Shown: positions 26,705 to 35,342 of the stretch, piece after piece
How positions within the stretch are numbered: the stretch's first letter is position 1
Layout of the letters: every line of letters begins with the position of its first letter
NCBI GenBank assembly: GCA_015655415.1
Contig: JAATFB010000021.1
Location: 42,405-106,404, forward strand
Source: Actinomycetales bacterium
Lineage (GTDB): Bacteria > Actinomycetota > Actinomycetes > Actinomycetales > Microbacteriaceae
DNA: 64,000 bases
Direction: 5' to 3'
Notes under the pieces: model-generated
Databases searched by the model: none
Seen by the model: only the letters and a program-made list of their open reading frames with translations
What the model was told of the DNA's origin: nothing
Translations under genes and position numbers: made by a program

Positions 26705-26718
26705 GGCTGAGCGATCTC

Positions 26719-27666
26719 CTAACGAGCCGGGCGCGCGATGCGCGGGTCGATGAACGGGTAGACGAGGTCCACGGCGAGGTTCACGATGGCGAAGGCCACG
26801 GCGGACAGCAGCACGAGGATCTGCACGACGGGGATGTCCTGGGAGTTGACGGATGCCTGCAGCAGGTTGCCCATCCCGCTGCGGGAGAACACCGTCTCGG
26901 TCACCACCGCTCCGGCGAAGATGCCGCCGACCGTCAGGCCGACCAGGGTGAGGGCGGGGATCATCGCGTTGCGGAAGGCGTGCACGAGATGGACGCGGGC
27001 GCGTTGGGCGCCCTTGGCGCGCACGACGTCGATGAACGGCTCCCGCAGCGTCTTCTCGATCCCGCGGCTGAGCACCTGGGCGTACGACGCCGCGGCCGGG
27101 ATCGCCAGGGTGATCGCCGGCAGCACCGCAGCGCGGAACCCGTCGTTGCCCACCGCGGGGAACCAGCCGAGACGGAAGGAGAAGACCTCGAGCAGCATCA
27201 GCCCGACCCAGAACGTCGGGAAGGAGGCGGTCAGCGGAGGCACCGCGAACAGCAGGCCGCGCAGGAAGCGGTTCCGGCTGTAGTTCGCCGCGATCGCCAC
27301 GCCCGCCCCGAGCAGCAGTGCGAAGGCGAGGCCGAGCAGTGCGATCTGCACGGTCGAGGGCAGCGCCTGGCCGACCAGCTTCGCGACCGGAAGGTGGTTC
27401 TGCACCGAGAGGCCGAAATCGCCGCGGAGCGCCCTGCCGAGCAGCAGGAAGTACTGGACGATCACGGGGCGGTCGAATCCGTACTGGTGCGCGAGGGCGG
27501 CCCGCTGTGTCGCGCTCGCGCGGGAGGCGACCTCGCCGCCCGCGCCGTGGAGCATGATCGACACCGGGTCGCTCGGCAGCCGGTAGAGCAGGATGAACGT
27601 GACGGTCCAGGCCGCCCAGACGACGATGAGCGCGTATCCGACGCGGCGTGCGATGTACCAGAGCAA
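26719..27666 (-). CDS. ABC transporter permease (DppB-like)
   Basis: A 315-residue permease of the DppB/OppB type: an N-terminal membrane helix (IARRVGYALIVVWAAWTVTF), YGFDRPVIVQYF, and an EAA loop reading VVRAKGAQRARVHLVHAFRN. Six membrane segments are visible. The only start fitting the family N-terminus is TTG at 27666, with GAGG about 5 nt upstream; no in-frame ATG or GTG lies nearby upstream. It is the first gene of the five-gene transporter/monooxygenase operon. Confidence 0.92.
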   Translation of the reverse strand: MLWYIARRVGYALIVVWAAWTVTFILLYRLPSDPVSIMLHGAGGEVASRASATQRAALAHQYGFDRPVIVQYFLLLGRALRGDFGLSVQNHLPVAKLVGQALPSTVQIALLGLAFALLLGAGVAIAANYSRNRFLRGLLFAVPPLTASFPTFWVGLMLLEVFSFRLGWFPAVGNDGFRAAVLPAITLAIPAAASYAQVLSRGIEKTLREPFIDVVRAKGAQRARVHLVHAFRNAMIPALTLVGLTVGGIFAGAVVTETVFSRSGMGNLLQASVNSQDIPVVQILVLLSAVAFAIVNLAVDLVYPFIDPRIARPAR

Positions 27667-27866
27667 CTGCGCCTCAGCCTTCCACGAGGGCGAGCACGCG
27701 CGAGGCGACGGCGGACGACGCGATTGCCGGGCGCGGCGGGGTCAACGACACGGATGCTCCTGGGGGCGGCATCATCGATCGCGTCCGGTCGTGCGTCCGG
27801 GAGAGGACACGGTTCGGGGCGACGATGCTTCGGGGGAGTGCGATCGACGGGCGATCGGTGCTGACC

Positions 27867-27930
27867 ACGCTAGGAATCGGCCCAGCTCCCCGTCCAACGC
27901 CGGAATGCGATCGATTCCCATCGCATTCCG
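27867..27930 (-). promoter_or_regulatory. Probable promoter of the ABC/monooxygenase operon with an upstream 11-bp inverted repeat
   Basis: On the minus strand TTGGAC (27897-27892) and TAGCGT (27872-27867) are 19 nt apart, placing transcription near 27860 and leaving a leader of about 190 nt before the permease. Directly upstream of the -35 is the perfect inverted repeat CGGAATGCGAT (27901-27911) / ATCGCATTCCG (27920-27930) with an 8-nt centre. A palindrome just upstream of the -35 is where an activator would bind. Confidence 0.5.
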
Positions 27931-28583
27931 CGATGGTCGGAGTCGTGGAGTCCGGATTTATGGCGTTGACCAGGAATTAATCCGGGGGCCTGGTGGTGGG
28001 AGCGGCCATGGCTCACACACTGTCCGTTTCTGAAGTGGTCGCTCCGTGTCGGGCGATGACGGATTGTGACCCGGAGTACGGACCGAGGGAAGTCAGGCCC
28101 GCGAGATGGGCGCGCCTGGCGTGCGAGCGCCTCGACGCTGGTGGCGACGGCGATGTCCCTCACCCGGGCGACGCAGAACGTCGAGGAGAGCCGCTGCGTG
28201 AGCTGCGGGAACGGCGCGCCCCGCCCGTGCTCGTCCCGGCTGCACGAAGCCGCCCGCAAGAAGGAGAGCTGCGGGCGCGGATAAGCGGCCGACGCCCCGG
28301 ATCCCAAGCCCATCGCGATCCGCACGCCGACGAGCACGGTCCCCCGGTGCGCCGACGGCGAGCCCGCCACGGGCACGAGCGCCGCGGCTGCGATCGCCTC
28401 GATCCCGAGCGCGCCGGGCGGCGCCCAGCTCGCGCCGTGAGCCGCCTTCGGTGTGGGTGGGCTCGGTGATGACGCCTTCCGATCCTGCCAGCCAGGCGAT
28501 CGCGGCTGGGCGGCAGACGCAGACAAGGCTCGGACCCGGGCCCCTGATTCGTCGGGACCAGGGTCCGAGCCCTGTGCATCGGG
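27931..28583. other. Intergenic stretch without a recognisable gene
   Basis: No convincing coding region was found on either strand. A minus-strand open frame across 28093-28526 contains hydrophobic patches (for example GALGIEAIAAAALVPVAG) but no family motif, start signal or consistent composition. It could be an eroded gene or chance. An AT-richer patch, GGAATTAATCC, occurs near 27974-27984. Confidence 0.35.
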
Positions 28584-28656
28584 TGCGCCCGGTGGGGCTC
28601 GAACCCACGACCCGCGGATTAAAAGTCCGATGCTCTACCAACTGAGCTACAGGCGC
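28584..28656 (-). tRNA. tRNA-Lys (anticodon TTT)
   Basis: The complement of 28584-28656 folds as a 73-nt cloverleaf: acceptor GCGCCTG / CGGGCGC-type ends, D-arm with AGCTCAGTTGGTAGAGC, anticodon loop CTTTTAA giving TTT, and T-arm GGGTTCGAGCCCC. The discriminator base is A and CCA is not encoded. A TAGATT -10 lies at 28671-28666. Confidence 0.95.
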
Positions 28657-28667
28657 GACGGAACCAA

Positions 28668-28717
28668 TCTACCGCCGCGGGAACGCGACGACTCTACCGC
28701 CGCGGGAACGCGACGAC
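28668..28717. repeat. Exact 25-bp tandem duplication at the tRNA-Lys promoter
   Basis: The units 28668-28692 and 28693-28717 are identical. Read toward the tRNA each ends in GGCGGTAGA; the copy next to the tRNA completes a TAGATT -10 box, while the outer copy gives TAGAGT. The promoter therefore looks partly duplicated. Confidence 0.8.
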
Positions 28718-28781
28718 CGCGCGGCCGAGCCCGGCAGGAGCCGGCTCAACGGCCTGGCGCGGCCGTCACCCCACGGTGCTC

Positions 28782-28946
28782 CTATGCCCGCCTGCGCCCC
28801 GTGATCAGCCGCACGAGCCACACGATCACCGCGATGATCAGCAGCACCAGGCCCACCCAGAGCAGCCAGTGGACGGCGGAGGACAGGCCGCCCGTGATGA
28901 GCAGGATGATCGCGACCACGGCGACGATGATCAAGAAGATGTTCAT
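28782..28946 (-). CDS. Small membrane protein, 54 aa, two helices
   Basis: A 54-residue protein, almost entirely hydrophobic. Helix 1 is IFLIIVAVVAIILLITGG and helix 2 spans about WLLWVGLVLLIIAVIVWLV, followed by a positively charged tail RLITGRRRA, suggesting both ends face the cytoplasm. The ATG at 28946 lies 6 nt after TAGCGT (28958-28953), a leaderless layout, which supports it as a real gene despite its size. It is transcribed alone. Function is unknown; similar short hydrophobic proteins are common in Microbacteriaceae. Confidence 0.7.
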   Translation of the reverse strand: MNIFLIIVAVVAIILLITGGLSSAVHWLLWVGLVLLIIAVIVWLVRLITGRRRA

Positions 28947-29060
28947 GCCCGGACGCTATAGGTGCGCACCCGGGACCATCCAGACCTTGACACGGCGCCT
29001 CGTGTCATGCGTGTGGTCCGCCGCCTGCCGATGACGTGCCGAATGTCGGATGCTGGAGAC

Positions 29061-29699
29061 ATGAGCGATTCCGAACGACCGTTCCACAGACCCACGAGGT
29101 TCGCGGGCTTCCGCTTCGATGCGCTGCACGGCGCAGACGACCCGGCGGTGACCAGCAACGTGGCGCACGAGACGGCCGCGGCGCTGCTGGAGCGGGTGCG
29201 CAGGCATCCTGACCCCGAGGTGGTGTCCCGGCTCGTCGCGTACACGGACGACAACGGCATCGACGCGATCGCTGAGCTCTGGTCGCGCGCCGCGGCGCAC
29301 AGCCTGCCGGGCGCGCTGTGGCGGATCTACCTGATCCGGCTCGCGATCCGGGACGATCCCTACGCCACCAGCCTGCAGTTCCAACGCGGCACCGAGGTGC
29401 TGCAGTCGATCGACACGGTGGTCGCGGGGGCGGAGGCGCCGACCGGTCCGGGCGAGATCGTCGAACTCGCCGACCGCATCCTGCGCGGCGTGTTCGAGGG
29501 CGATTTCGCGGTGGCGCTGGAACGTGCCGCGGCGTTCTGCCGGATCAGCGCCGCCGGATGCACCAGTCTGGCCGACGACGCGGAACCCACGGAGCCCCAG
29601 CGCGCCAGCCTTCTCACCCGGCGAGCGCTGCGGTTCTCGGAGCTCGCCTCCGAACTGGCCGCCGCCGCCGATCTGTGGCGCCGGGACTCGCTGGACTGA
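29061..29699 (+). CDS. Conserved hypothetical protein, 212 aa
   Basis: A 212-residue soluble, mostly helical protein. Distinctive segments are FHRPTRFAGFRFDALHG, ELWSRAAAHSLPGALWRIYL and the C-terminal LLTRRALRFSELASELAAAA. I believe related proteins are widespread in Microbacterium and sometimes mislabelled as an RNA polymerase subunit; nothing in the sequence supports that. The ATG at 29061 has GGAG only 3 nt upstream. It converges with the sugar permease gene, 24 nt away. No function is proposed. Confidence 0.8.
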   Translation: MSDSERPFHRPTRFAGFRFDALHGADDPAVTSNVAHETAAALLERVRRHPDPEVVSRLVAYTDDNGIDAIAELWSRAAAHSLPGALWRIYLIRLAIRDDPYATSLQFQRGTEVLQSIDTVVAGAEAPTGPGEIVELADRILRGVFEGDFAVALERAAAFCRISAAGCTSLADDAEPTEPQRASLLTRRALRFSELASELAAAADLWRRDSLD

Positions 29700-29723
29700 G
29701 CCCGACGAACCCCCACGATCTCC

Positions 29724-30722
29724 TCAGACGGAGTCAGGGGAGGCACGCCGCGAGAGCAGGAGGTTGATCAGCACGGCACCGACGATCACGATGCCGCTGA
29801 CGACGTGCTGGAAGAACGGGTTCACGCCCATGAGCACGAGCCCGTTGCCGATCAGCGCGATGAAGATCACCCCGAGCAGGGTCCCCAGCATCGATCCGCG
29901 GCCGCCCGAGAGCGAGGTGCCGCCGACGACGATCGCCGCGATCACGTCGAACTCGAGACCGTCCGCTGCGGTCGCGTTCCCGCCCGTCAGACGGCCCGCG
30001 GTGATGATCCCCACGACGGCCGCCAGCAGGCCGGTGCCGAGGAACACGAGGATGCGCACTCGCGCGACCTTGATGCCGCTGAGCATCGCGGCTCTCGCGT
30101 TGCCGCCCACCGCGTAGACGGAGCGGCCGAAGCTCGTGCGGCGCGCTATGAAGAGGTAGACGACGAAGAGCACCAGCATCACGAGGGCGCTGACGGGGAA
30201 CCCGCCGGGCAGCGCGCCCCCGATGAAGTCGAGAAAGGCGTTGTCACGGATGGGGACCGGCAGCGCGTTGGTCATGAACTCGGCCTGACCGCGGAGGGCG
30301 AGCCAGAGCCCCAGTGTCACGACGAAGGAGGGAACGCCGAAGCGTGCTCGGAGCCAACCCGCGAACGCCCCCACCAGCCCTCCGCCGACGAGTGTGAGGA
30401 CGAGGGCGAGGGGGAGCCCCAGCTTCCAGGGGCCCGCCATCTCCGCGAGCATCACCGACCAGAAGGCGACGGCAGGGCCGACGCTGATGTCGATCTCGCC
30501 CGCCACGATCACGAGCGTCCCCGCCCACGCGATGATGCCGACGTCAGCGGCCGATTGGAGGATGCTGTAGGCGTTGCGGAGGCTGCCGAAGTGGGGGGCG
30601 AGGATGCTCAGCAGGATCGCCAGGATGACGATCGCGGCGATCAGGCCGATGATGTTGAGCTGCTGAGGACCGAGGCGCCGCCTCGCGGTCGCCTTCGCGG
30701 GGGCGCTCAGTGAGGTGTCCAT
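29724..30722 (-). CDS. Sugar ABC transporter permease (RbsC-like)
   Basis: A 332-residue branched permease of the RbsC/XylH/AraH family, with 8-10 membrane segments. Signatures are LVIVAGEIDISVGPAVAF, RFGVPSFVVTLGLWLALRGQ, VYAVGGNARAAMLSGI and the C-terminal LEFDVIAAIVVGGTSLSGGRG. It forms the channel of a ribose-type sugar importer with the ATPase (32 nt upstream) and binding protein. It is last in the operon. Confidence 0.93.
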   Translation of the reverse strand: MDTSLSAPAKATARRRLGPQQLNIIGLIAAIVILAILLSILAPHFGSLRNAYSILQSAADVGIIAWAGTLVIVAGEIDISVGPAVAFWSVMLAEMAGPWKLGLPLALVLTLVGGGLVGAFAGWLRARFGVPSFVVTLGLWLALRGQAEFMTNALPVPIRDNAFLDFIGGALPGGFPVSALVMLVLFVVYLFIARRTSFGRSVYAVGGNARAAMLSGIKVARVRILVFLGTGLLAAVVGIITAGRLTGGNATAADGLEFDVIAAIVVGGTSLSGGRGSMLGTLLGVIFIALIGNGLVLMGVNPFFQHVVSGIVIVGAVLINLLLSRRASPDSV

Positions 30723-30754
30723 GGACGACGTGTTCCTTTCCGTGGTGAGCCGGC

Positions 30755-32260
30755 CTAGTCATCCGACATGGCTGCGGCGAGGAGGGCGTCGGTGGCGACG
30801 TCGGGGGCTGTGATCTCCTGCACGAGGCGGCCGCCGCGGAGGACGAGCACACGGTCGCAGACCGCCGGGAGCTCTTCGAGCTCGCTCGAGACGAAGACGA
30901 CCGAGCATCCGGTCGCGGCGAGCTCACGCACGAGCGCGTACAGCTGCGCCTTGGCCTCGACGTCGACCCCCCTGGTGGGCTCGTCGAGAAGCAGGACCCG
31001 GCTCCTGGCATGAAGCCACCTCGCCAGGACGACCTTCTGTTGATTGCCACCGCTCAGCGTCGCGATCTCCACGTGAGAGGACGCGGCCTTGACCGAGAGA
31101 CGTCGCATCAGGCTCACGGCAGCAGAGGAGATCGCCCGAGGGGAGAGCACCCCGAGGCGGCCGACGGCCTTCCAGTCCGAGACCACCATGTTCTCGTCGA
31201 TGCCGAGGAGCGGGAAGATCCCGTCCTCCTTGCGGTTCTCCGGGGTGAGACCGATGCCCTTGCCGATGGCGACGCGCACCCCCCGGCCGGCGATGTCCTC
31301 GCCGTCGATCACGACCGATCCACCGCTCGGCGCGACCACGCCGGCGACGGCCTGCAGCAGCTCTGTGCGACCGGACCCGAGTATGCCCGCGAGCCCGAGC
31401 ACCTCGCCGGCACGAAGGTCGAGGTCGACGCTCTGGAGCTTGGGCTCCACGGCGAGGCCTCGCACGCAGACGGTGACGGGGAGGTCGGCCCGCGGCGGCC
31501 GAGCGACGCGGGAGACCTCCTGGGCGGCCGTGCCGAGCATCATCCGGACCACATCCTGCGTGGAGAGCTCGGTCACGGGGGCGGTCTCGACGAGCCGGCC
31601 GTCGCGCATCACCGACGCGGTGGCGGCCACCCGCCGGATCTCGTCGAGGCGGTGGCTGACGTAGATGACGGCCACTCCTTCCGACGCGATCTGGTTCACC
31701 GTGTCGAGAACCCGGTGGACCTCGCCGGCCGCCAGCGAGCTCGTCGGCTCGTCGAGGATCAGGACCTTGAGGTCGTCCCGAAGCGATCGGGCGATCTCGA
31801 CCATCTGCTGATCGGCGATGCCCAGCTCGCTCACCGGTGTCCCAGGGTCGAGGTCGATGTCGAGCCGTCGCAGGGCCGCCGCGGTCTGCTCGGCCATGGC
31901 GCGGTAGTCGACACCTCGCGCGGACCGCAGCCAGCGGCCCATGAACATGTTCTCGGCGATCGTCATCGAGCCGACGAGCGAGAGCTCCTGATACACGGTG
32001 CGCACCCCGAGGCGTCTCGCGCCCTCGACGCCTGCCGTGCCCAGCGGCACGCCGTCGAGGACGACCTCGCCCCTGTCGGGCAGCTCCGCACCCGACAGCA
32101 TCCGGATGAGCGTGGACTTGCCCGCGCCGTTCTTGCCGAGCAGCGCGCGCACCTCGCCGGGCGCCACCTCGAAGTCGACGTCGACCAGGGCCTGCACATT
32201 GGCGTATCTCTTGCTCACGCCGCGCACGTCGACGACTGAAGCGGTACCAGGGGTGTTCAC
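30755..32260 (-). CDS. Sugar ABC transporter ATPase (RbsA-like, double ABC domain)
   Basis: A 501-residue protein with two ABC domains. Domain 1 has Walker A GKNGAGKST and Walker B LKVLILDEPTSSL. Its signature motif is degenerate: ELGIADQQMVEIARSL in place of LSGGQ. Domain 2 carries a degenerate Walker A (GILGSGRTE) but a full LSGGNQQKV and RVLLLDEPTRGVD. This asymmetry is normal for RbsA/XylG/MglA. The GTG at 32260 has GAGGAAAGG upstream. It lies between the binding-protein and permease genes in an SBP-ATPase-permease operon. Confidence 0.93.
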   Translation of the reverse strand: MNTPGTASVVDVRGVSKRYANVQALVDVDFEVAPGEVRALLGKNGAGKSTLIRMLSGAELPDRGEVVLDGVPLGTAGVEGARRLGVRTVYQELSLVGSMTIAENMFMGRWLRSARGVDYRAMAEQTAAALRRLDIDLDPGTPVSELGIADQQMVEIARSLRDDLKVLILDEPTSSLAAGEVHRVLDTVNQIASEGVAVIYVSHRLDEIRRVAATASVMRDGRLVETAPVTELSTQDVVRMMLGTAAQEVSRVARPPRADLPVTVCVRGLAVEPKLQSVDLDLRAGEVLGLAGILGSGRTELLQAVAGVVAPSGGSVVIDGEDIAGRGVRVAIGKGIGLTPENRKEDGIFPLLGIDENMVVSDWKAVGRLGVLSPRAISSAAVSLMRRLSVKAASSHVEIATLSGGNQQKVVLARWLHARSRVLLLDEPTRGVDVEAKAQLYALVRELAATGCSVVFVSSELEELPAVCDRVLVLRGGRLVQEITAPDVATDALLAAAMSDD

Positions 32261-32325
32261 GGGTGGCTGCCTTTCCTCGCGCTGATCTGCCGGGCGACCT
32301 GCCCACGCCTCGCCGCGGAGACCGG

Positions 32326-33330
32326 TCACGGGATGCCGTCGGCGTGCGCCTCCAGCCAGTCCTTGCCGCCCTCGGGGCCCGAGTACAGCTTGATGGGCGC
32401 CGGGATGTCAGGGTTCTTGGGCTTGGGCGTCCCGTTGATCGCCTTGATCGCCTCGGCGATCGCGAGCTTGCCCGCCGCGATGCCGGAGATGTCGACCTCG
32501 GCCTTCAACACCTTGCCATCCGCGAGGGCGTTCGCGATGTCGGTGGTCATGTCGCCGCCGAAGACGACCGTCTTCCCCACGTGGCCGGTGTTCTGCACCG
32601 CCTTGACGCCTCCGATGGTCGCGCCCCCCGATTCCCCGAAGAATGCGTCGAGGCTGGGATGGGCGGTGAGGATGTTGGTCGCCGTGTCGATCGACTTCGT
32701 CGGATCCGTGGCCTGTTGATTGGCGACGATCGAGTAGCCGGGAACCTTCTCCTTCAGCGCCTTCTCGAATCCCTCGCGGCGCTGTACGCACACCTGGACG
32801 AACTCGCAGTTGAGCACACCGATCGTCGGGTTGGTGATGCCCTGCTTCGTGAAGTAGTCCGCCGCCGACTGGCCGAGCATGTAGCCGAACTTCACGGGAT
32901 CGCCGACGACGTAGGCGTAGGCGTACTTCTTCGTGGCGGAGGCGGTCAGGCAGGTGTTGTAGCAGATGACGGGTATGCCGGCGTTCGACGCCTGACGGAC
33001 GGCCGGGATCGAGCCGGTGCTCGAGGAGGCGGAGAGCAGGATGGCGTCGACGTTCGCCGACACGTAGGTGCTCATGAAGGTGCTCTCCTTGGAGGCGTCG
33101 TCCTGCGCGTTCGACTCCAGGATCTTGACCTCGTGCCCCGCCGATTTGGCGCCCTCCTGAACGCCCTTGCGCACGCCACCGTAGAAGCCCTGGGTGTCGA
33201 GATAGATCGCCCCTACGGTGATGTTCTTCTTGTCGCCGCTCCCGGTGCCGGCACAGCCCGAGAGCAGGGTTGCGACGGCGGCGAGCGCGACGAGCGCGAC
33301 GAGCAGCGGTCGTTTTGTCTTCAGATCCAC
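32326..33330 (-). CDS. Sugar ABC transporter substrate-binding lipoprotein (RbsB-type)
   Basis: A 334-residue periplasmic-binding-protein type 4 lipoprotein. The signal peptide starts with KTKRP, has a hydrophobic core and ends in LSGC with C26 as the lipid anchor. The mature part opens ITVGAIYLDTQGFYGGVRKG and includes GIPVICYNTCL and GVLNCEFVQVCVQRREGFEK. Four cysteines in the mature domain are unusual and could form disulfides. The GTG at 33330 is chosen for the GGGGAGAAG upstream; an ATG at 33351 would add seven residues. First gene of the sugar transporter operon, divergent from an AraC regulator. Confidence 0.9.
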   Translation of the reverse strand: MDLKTKRPLLVALVALAAVATLLSGCAGTGSGDKKNITVGAIYLDTQGFYGGVRKGVQEGAKSAGHEVKILESNAQDDASKESTFMSTYVSANVDAILLSASSSTGSIPAVRQASNAGIPVICYNTCLTASATKKYAYAYVVGDPVKFGYMLGQSAADYFTKQGITNPTIGVLNCEFVQVCVQRREGFEKALKEKVPGYSIVANQQATDPTKSIDTATNILTAHPSLDAFFGESGGATIGGVKAVQNTGHVGKTVVFGGDMTTDIANALADGKVLKAEVDISGIAAGKLAIAEAIKAINGTPKPKNPDIPAPIKLYSGPEGGKDWLEAHADGIP

Positions 33331-33540
33331 CTTGATCTTCTCCCCGTGCATGCCGTCCAGCGACGGCGTCCGTGATTGCGTTTCCCGTGGCTGGTGCCGC
33401 CTTCGGCCCAGTCGAGGCGAGACGATCGAGATGCCTCGCGGTCGGGCTCGCCTCGGCAACTCTAGGTCTCGGCGAGAAGCCCTCAGAATGGTGCAACGAA
33501 CGACAATCATGGACGATTTTCCGATGCTAGCCTCGACGTC

Positions 33541-34419
33541 GTGTTCATTCCGGAAGGCTTCGCCAATCAGCGCATGGTCGTCATCCCGCCGCCGCTGGTG
33601 GCATTGGCGCTGGGCGCGCCGATCACGCGACGACTTGTCGTTACGGCGGCCGGGTACTTCCCACAGGCTCGGGATCACGCGCGAATCCGCGACGAGGGGA
33701 TCGAGGAGCACATCGTCATCCTCTGCGTCGCCGGCGCAGGCTGGGCCTCGATCGGTCCGCATTCCGTGCGCGTGGTGCCGGGCTCGGCGCTCATTGTTCC
33801 GGCCCGCACGCCGCATCGGTATGGCGCAGCGGCCGACGCACCCTGGACGATCTGGTGGTGCCACGTGCGCGGCAGCGACGCCGCCGAGCTCGTGGCGAAC
33901 ATCGTGTCCCAGCACGGCGTCGTGGCCTCCTTGCGGGATCCGGACCGCGTGGTGCCGCTGGCGCAGAACATCGTCGCCGAGCTCGAGCGTGACGCCTCGC
34001 CGCAGCGTCTGGTCAGCATCGCCGGGGCGGCGTGGAACCTGTTGACGCAGATCGGGACCGACCGCATCCTGCGGGATCGCGGCGAGCCCGTCGAACGCGC
34101 GATCGCCTACCTCAACGAGACCCTGGGCGAATCCATCAAGGTGTCCGAGATCGCCGCGCTCGTCGGAGTGTCGACCTCCCACCTGAGCGCCCTGTTCAAG
34201 CGGGCGACGGGCGGCGGTGTGCTCGCCTATCAGACCGGGCTGCGGATGCGACGCGCCAAGCAGCTTCTCGACACCACCTCGCTCACCGTGCGGGAGGTGG
34301 CCCTCGAGGTCGGCTACCACGATCCGCTCTACTTCTCTCGTCACTTCCGAAGGCATCAGGGCCAGAGTCCGCGCCAGTACCGCGAACGGCCGAGCGGCAC
34401 GCGTGCCGAGGTCGGCTGA
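33541..34419 (+). CDS. AraC-family regulator of the sugar locus
   Basis: A 292-residue AraC protein. The N-terminal cupin-like sensor (about 30-150) includes GAGWASIGPHSVRVVPGSALI. The C-terminal double HTH (about 190-285) has VSEIAALVGVSTSHLSALFK and VREVALEVGYHDPLYFSRHF, ending RRHQGQSPRQYR. The GTG start follows TAGCCT (33528-33533) by 7 nt, a leaderless layout. It is divergent from the binding-protein operon and stops 2 nt from the convergent DUF4380 gene. It probably activates the transporter in the presence of the sugar. Confidence 0.92.
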   Translation: MFIPEGFANQRMVVIPPPLVALALGAPITRRLVVTAAGYFPQARDHARIRDEGIEEHIVILCVAGAGWASIGPHSVRVVPGSALIVPARTPHRYGAAADAPWTIWWCHVRGSDAAELVANIVSQHGVVASLRDPDRVVPLAQNIVAELERDASPQRLVSIAGAAWNLLTQIGTDRILRDRGEPVERAIAYLNETLGESIKVSEIAALVGVSTSHLSALFKRATGGGVLAYQTGLRMRRAKQLLDTTSLTVREVALEVGYHDPLYFSRHFRRHQGQSPRQYRERPSGTRAEVG

Positions 34420-34421
34420 CC

Positions 34422-35342
34422 TCAGCGCTCCTGGGGTCTCCAGACGACCCGGAGGGAGGCGCTCTCGCCGGGAGCGAGGCCACGCAGCGGCGACAGCGGC
34501 TCGAGCTCGACGAGCCTGGCGTCGGGCTGCAGGCCCTCGAACCCGTCGAGCGGCTCCGAGAGCGGCAGCTGCGTCCAGAGCTGGAACGGACTGTCGTTCG
34601 GGTACTGAGCCTCGGGCTCGACCGGGAACGAGATGTCGACGAGGAGGTGCTCGCGCACCAGGCGCACGCGCCCGTCCGCGGTCGGAAAGCCGAGCTTGCC
34701 CACCGCGTCGGGGAAGGGGACGTGCACGAGCCCTTCGGCGACGGCCGTCGCGATGCGGCCGTGGGGCGAGAAGATCGTGCGGACCGGGTCGCCCGCCCGC
34801 CGCCGATCGATCTCCACGTACACGCCGGTCCCCGGTGAGCGCGCGTCCCGTTCCGTGACGAGGAACTGGGCGACCTCCCACGCGGACCAGCGCACGTCGC
34901 GGGAGCCGGTGTTGCGGATGCGCGTCTCGACGACGAGGTCGTCGGCCCCGCACTCGATGGTGCGGCGAACGGTCAGCCCGGTCCGTTCGTCGGGCGCGCT
35001 CTCCAGCGTGACGCGCGAGCTCGTGCGTTCCCGCACCTCGTACGGCCCGGCGTCGAGCACCGCATCGGGAGGGCCGGGCCACTGCCCCTCGCCCTGCCAG
35101 CCCTGTGGCGCGGGCCAGGACTTGTCGCCGCCCCAGTTCTGCCAGTGCGCGAACGTCGCCGACGGACCGGGCTCGTCGAGCGGCACGCGGGGCCGCAGCC
35201 GTTCGTCCAGGAGTGCCGGGTTGCGCCAGAGAAGCTCCTCGTCGTGGAAGCGGAACGACAGCATCCGTCCACCGAGACGGGGCACGACAGCGACGCCGAT
35301 CGCCCCGGACCCGAGCCGGAGCACGGGTGCCAGCTCGGTCAC
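34422..35342 (-). CDS. DUF4380-type protein with a mutarotase-like fold
   Basis: A 306-residue protein resembling DUF4380: GVAVVPRLGGRMLSFRF near the start (the PxLGGR strand motif shared with aldose epimerases), TFAHWQNWGGDKSWPAPQGW, and TIECGADDLVVETRIRNTG. A galactose-mutarotase-like beta-sandwich is expected. The function is not established; a sugar epimerase or sugar-binding role is an inference. GTG at 35342 overlaps the stop of the alcohol dehydrogenase gene (GTGA), so the two are made together. Confidence 0.75.
   Translation of the reverse strand: MTELAPVLRLGSGAIGVAVVPRLGGRMLSFRFHDEELLWRNPALLDERLRPRVPLDEPGPSATFAHWQNWGGDKSWPAPQGWQGEGQWPGPPDAVLDAGPYEVRERTSSRVTLESAPDERTGLTVRRTIECGADDLVVETRIRNTGSRDVRWSAWEVAQFLVTERDARSPGTGVYVEIDRRRAGDPVRTIFSPHGRIATAVAEGLVHVPFPDAVGKLGFPTADGRVRLVREHLLVDISFPVEPEAQYPNDSPFQLWTQLPLSEPLDGFEGLQPDARLVELEPLSPLRGLAPGESASLRVVWRPQER

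Noticed and set aside
27674..27868. 64-codon frame just before the DppB-like permease, considered as a leader peptide
   Set aside because: Its GTG overlaps the predicted -10 box, so the mRNA would begin after it; it has no ribosome site and no attenuator-type codon run.
33331..33351. ATG at 33351 as the start of the sugar-binding lipoprotein
   Set aside because: It lacks a good ribosome site; GTG 33330 has GGGGAGAAG upstream and gives a normal signal peptide. The ATG remains possible.
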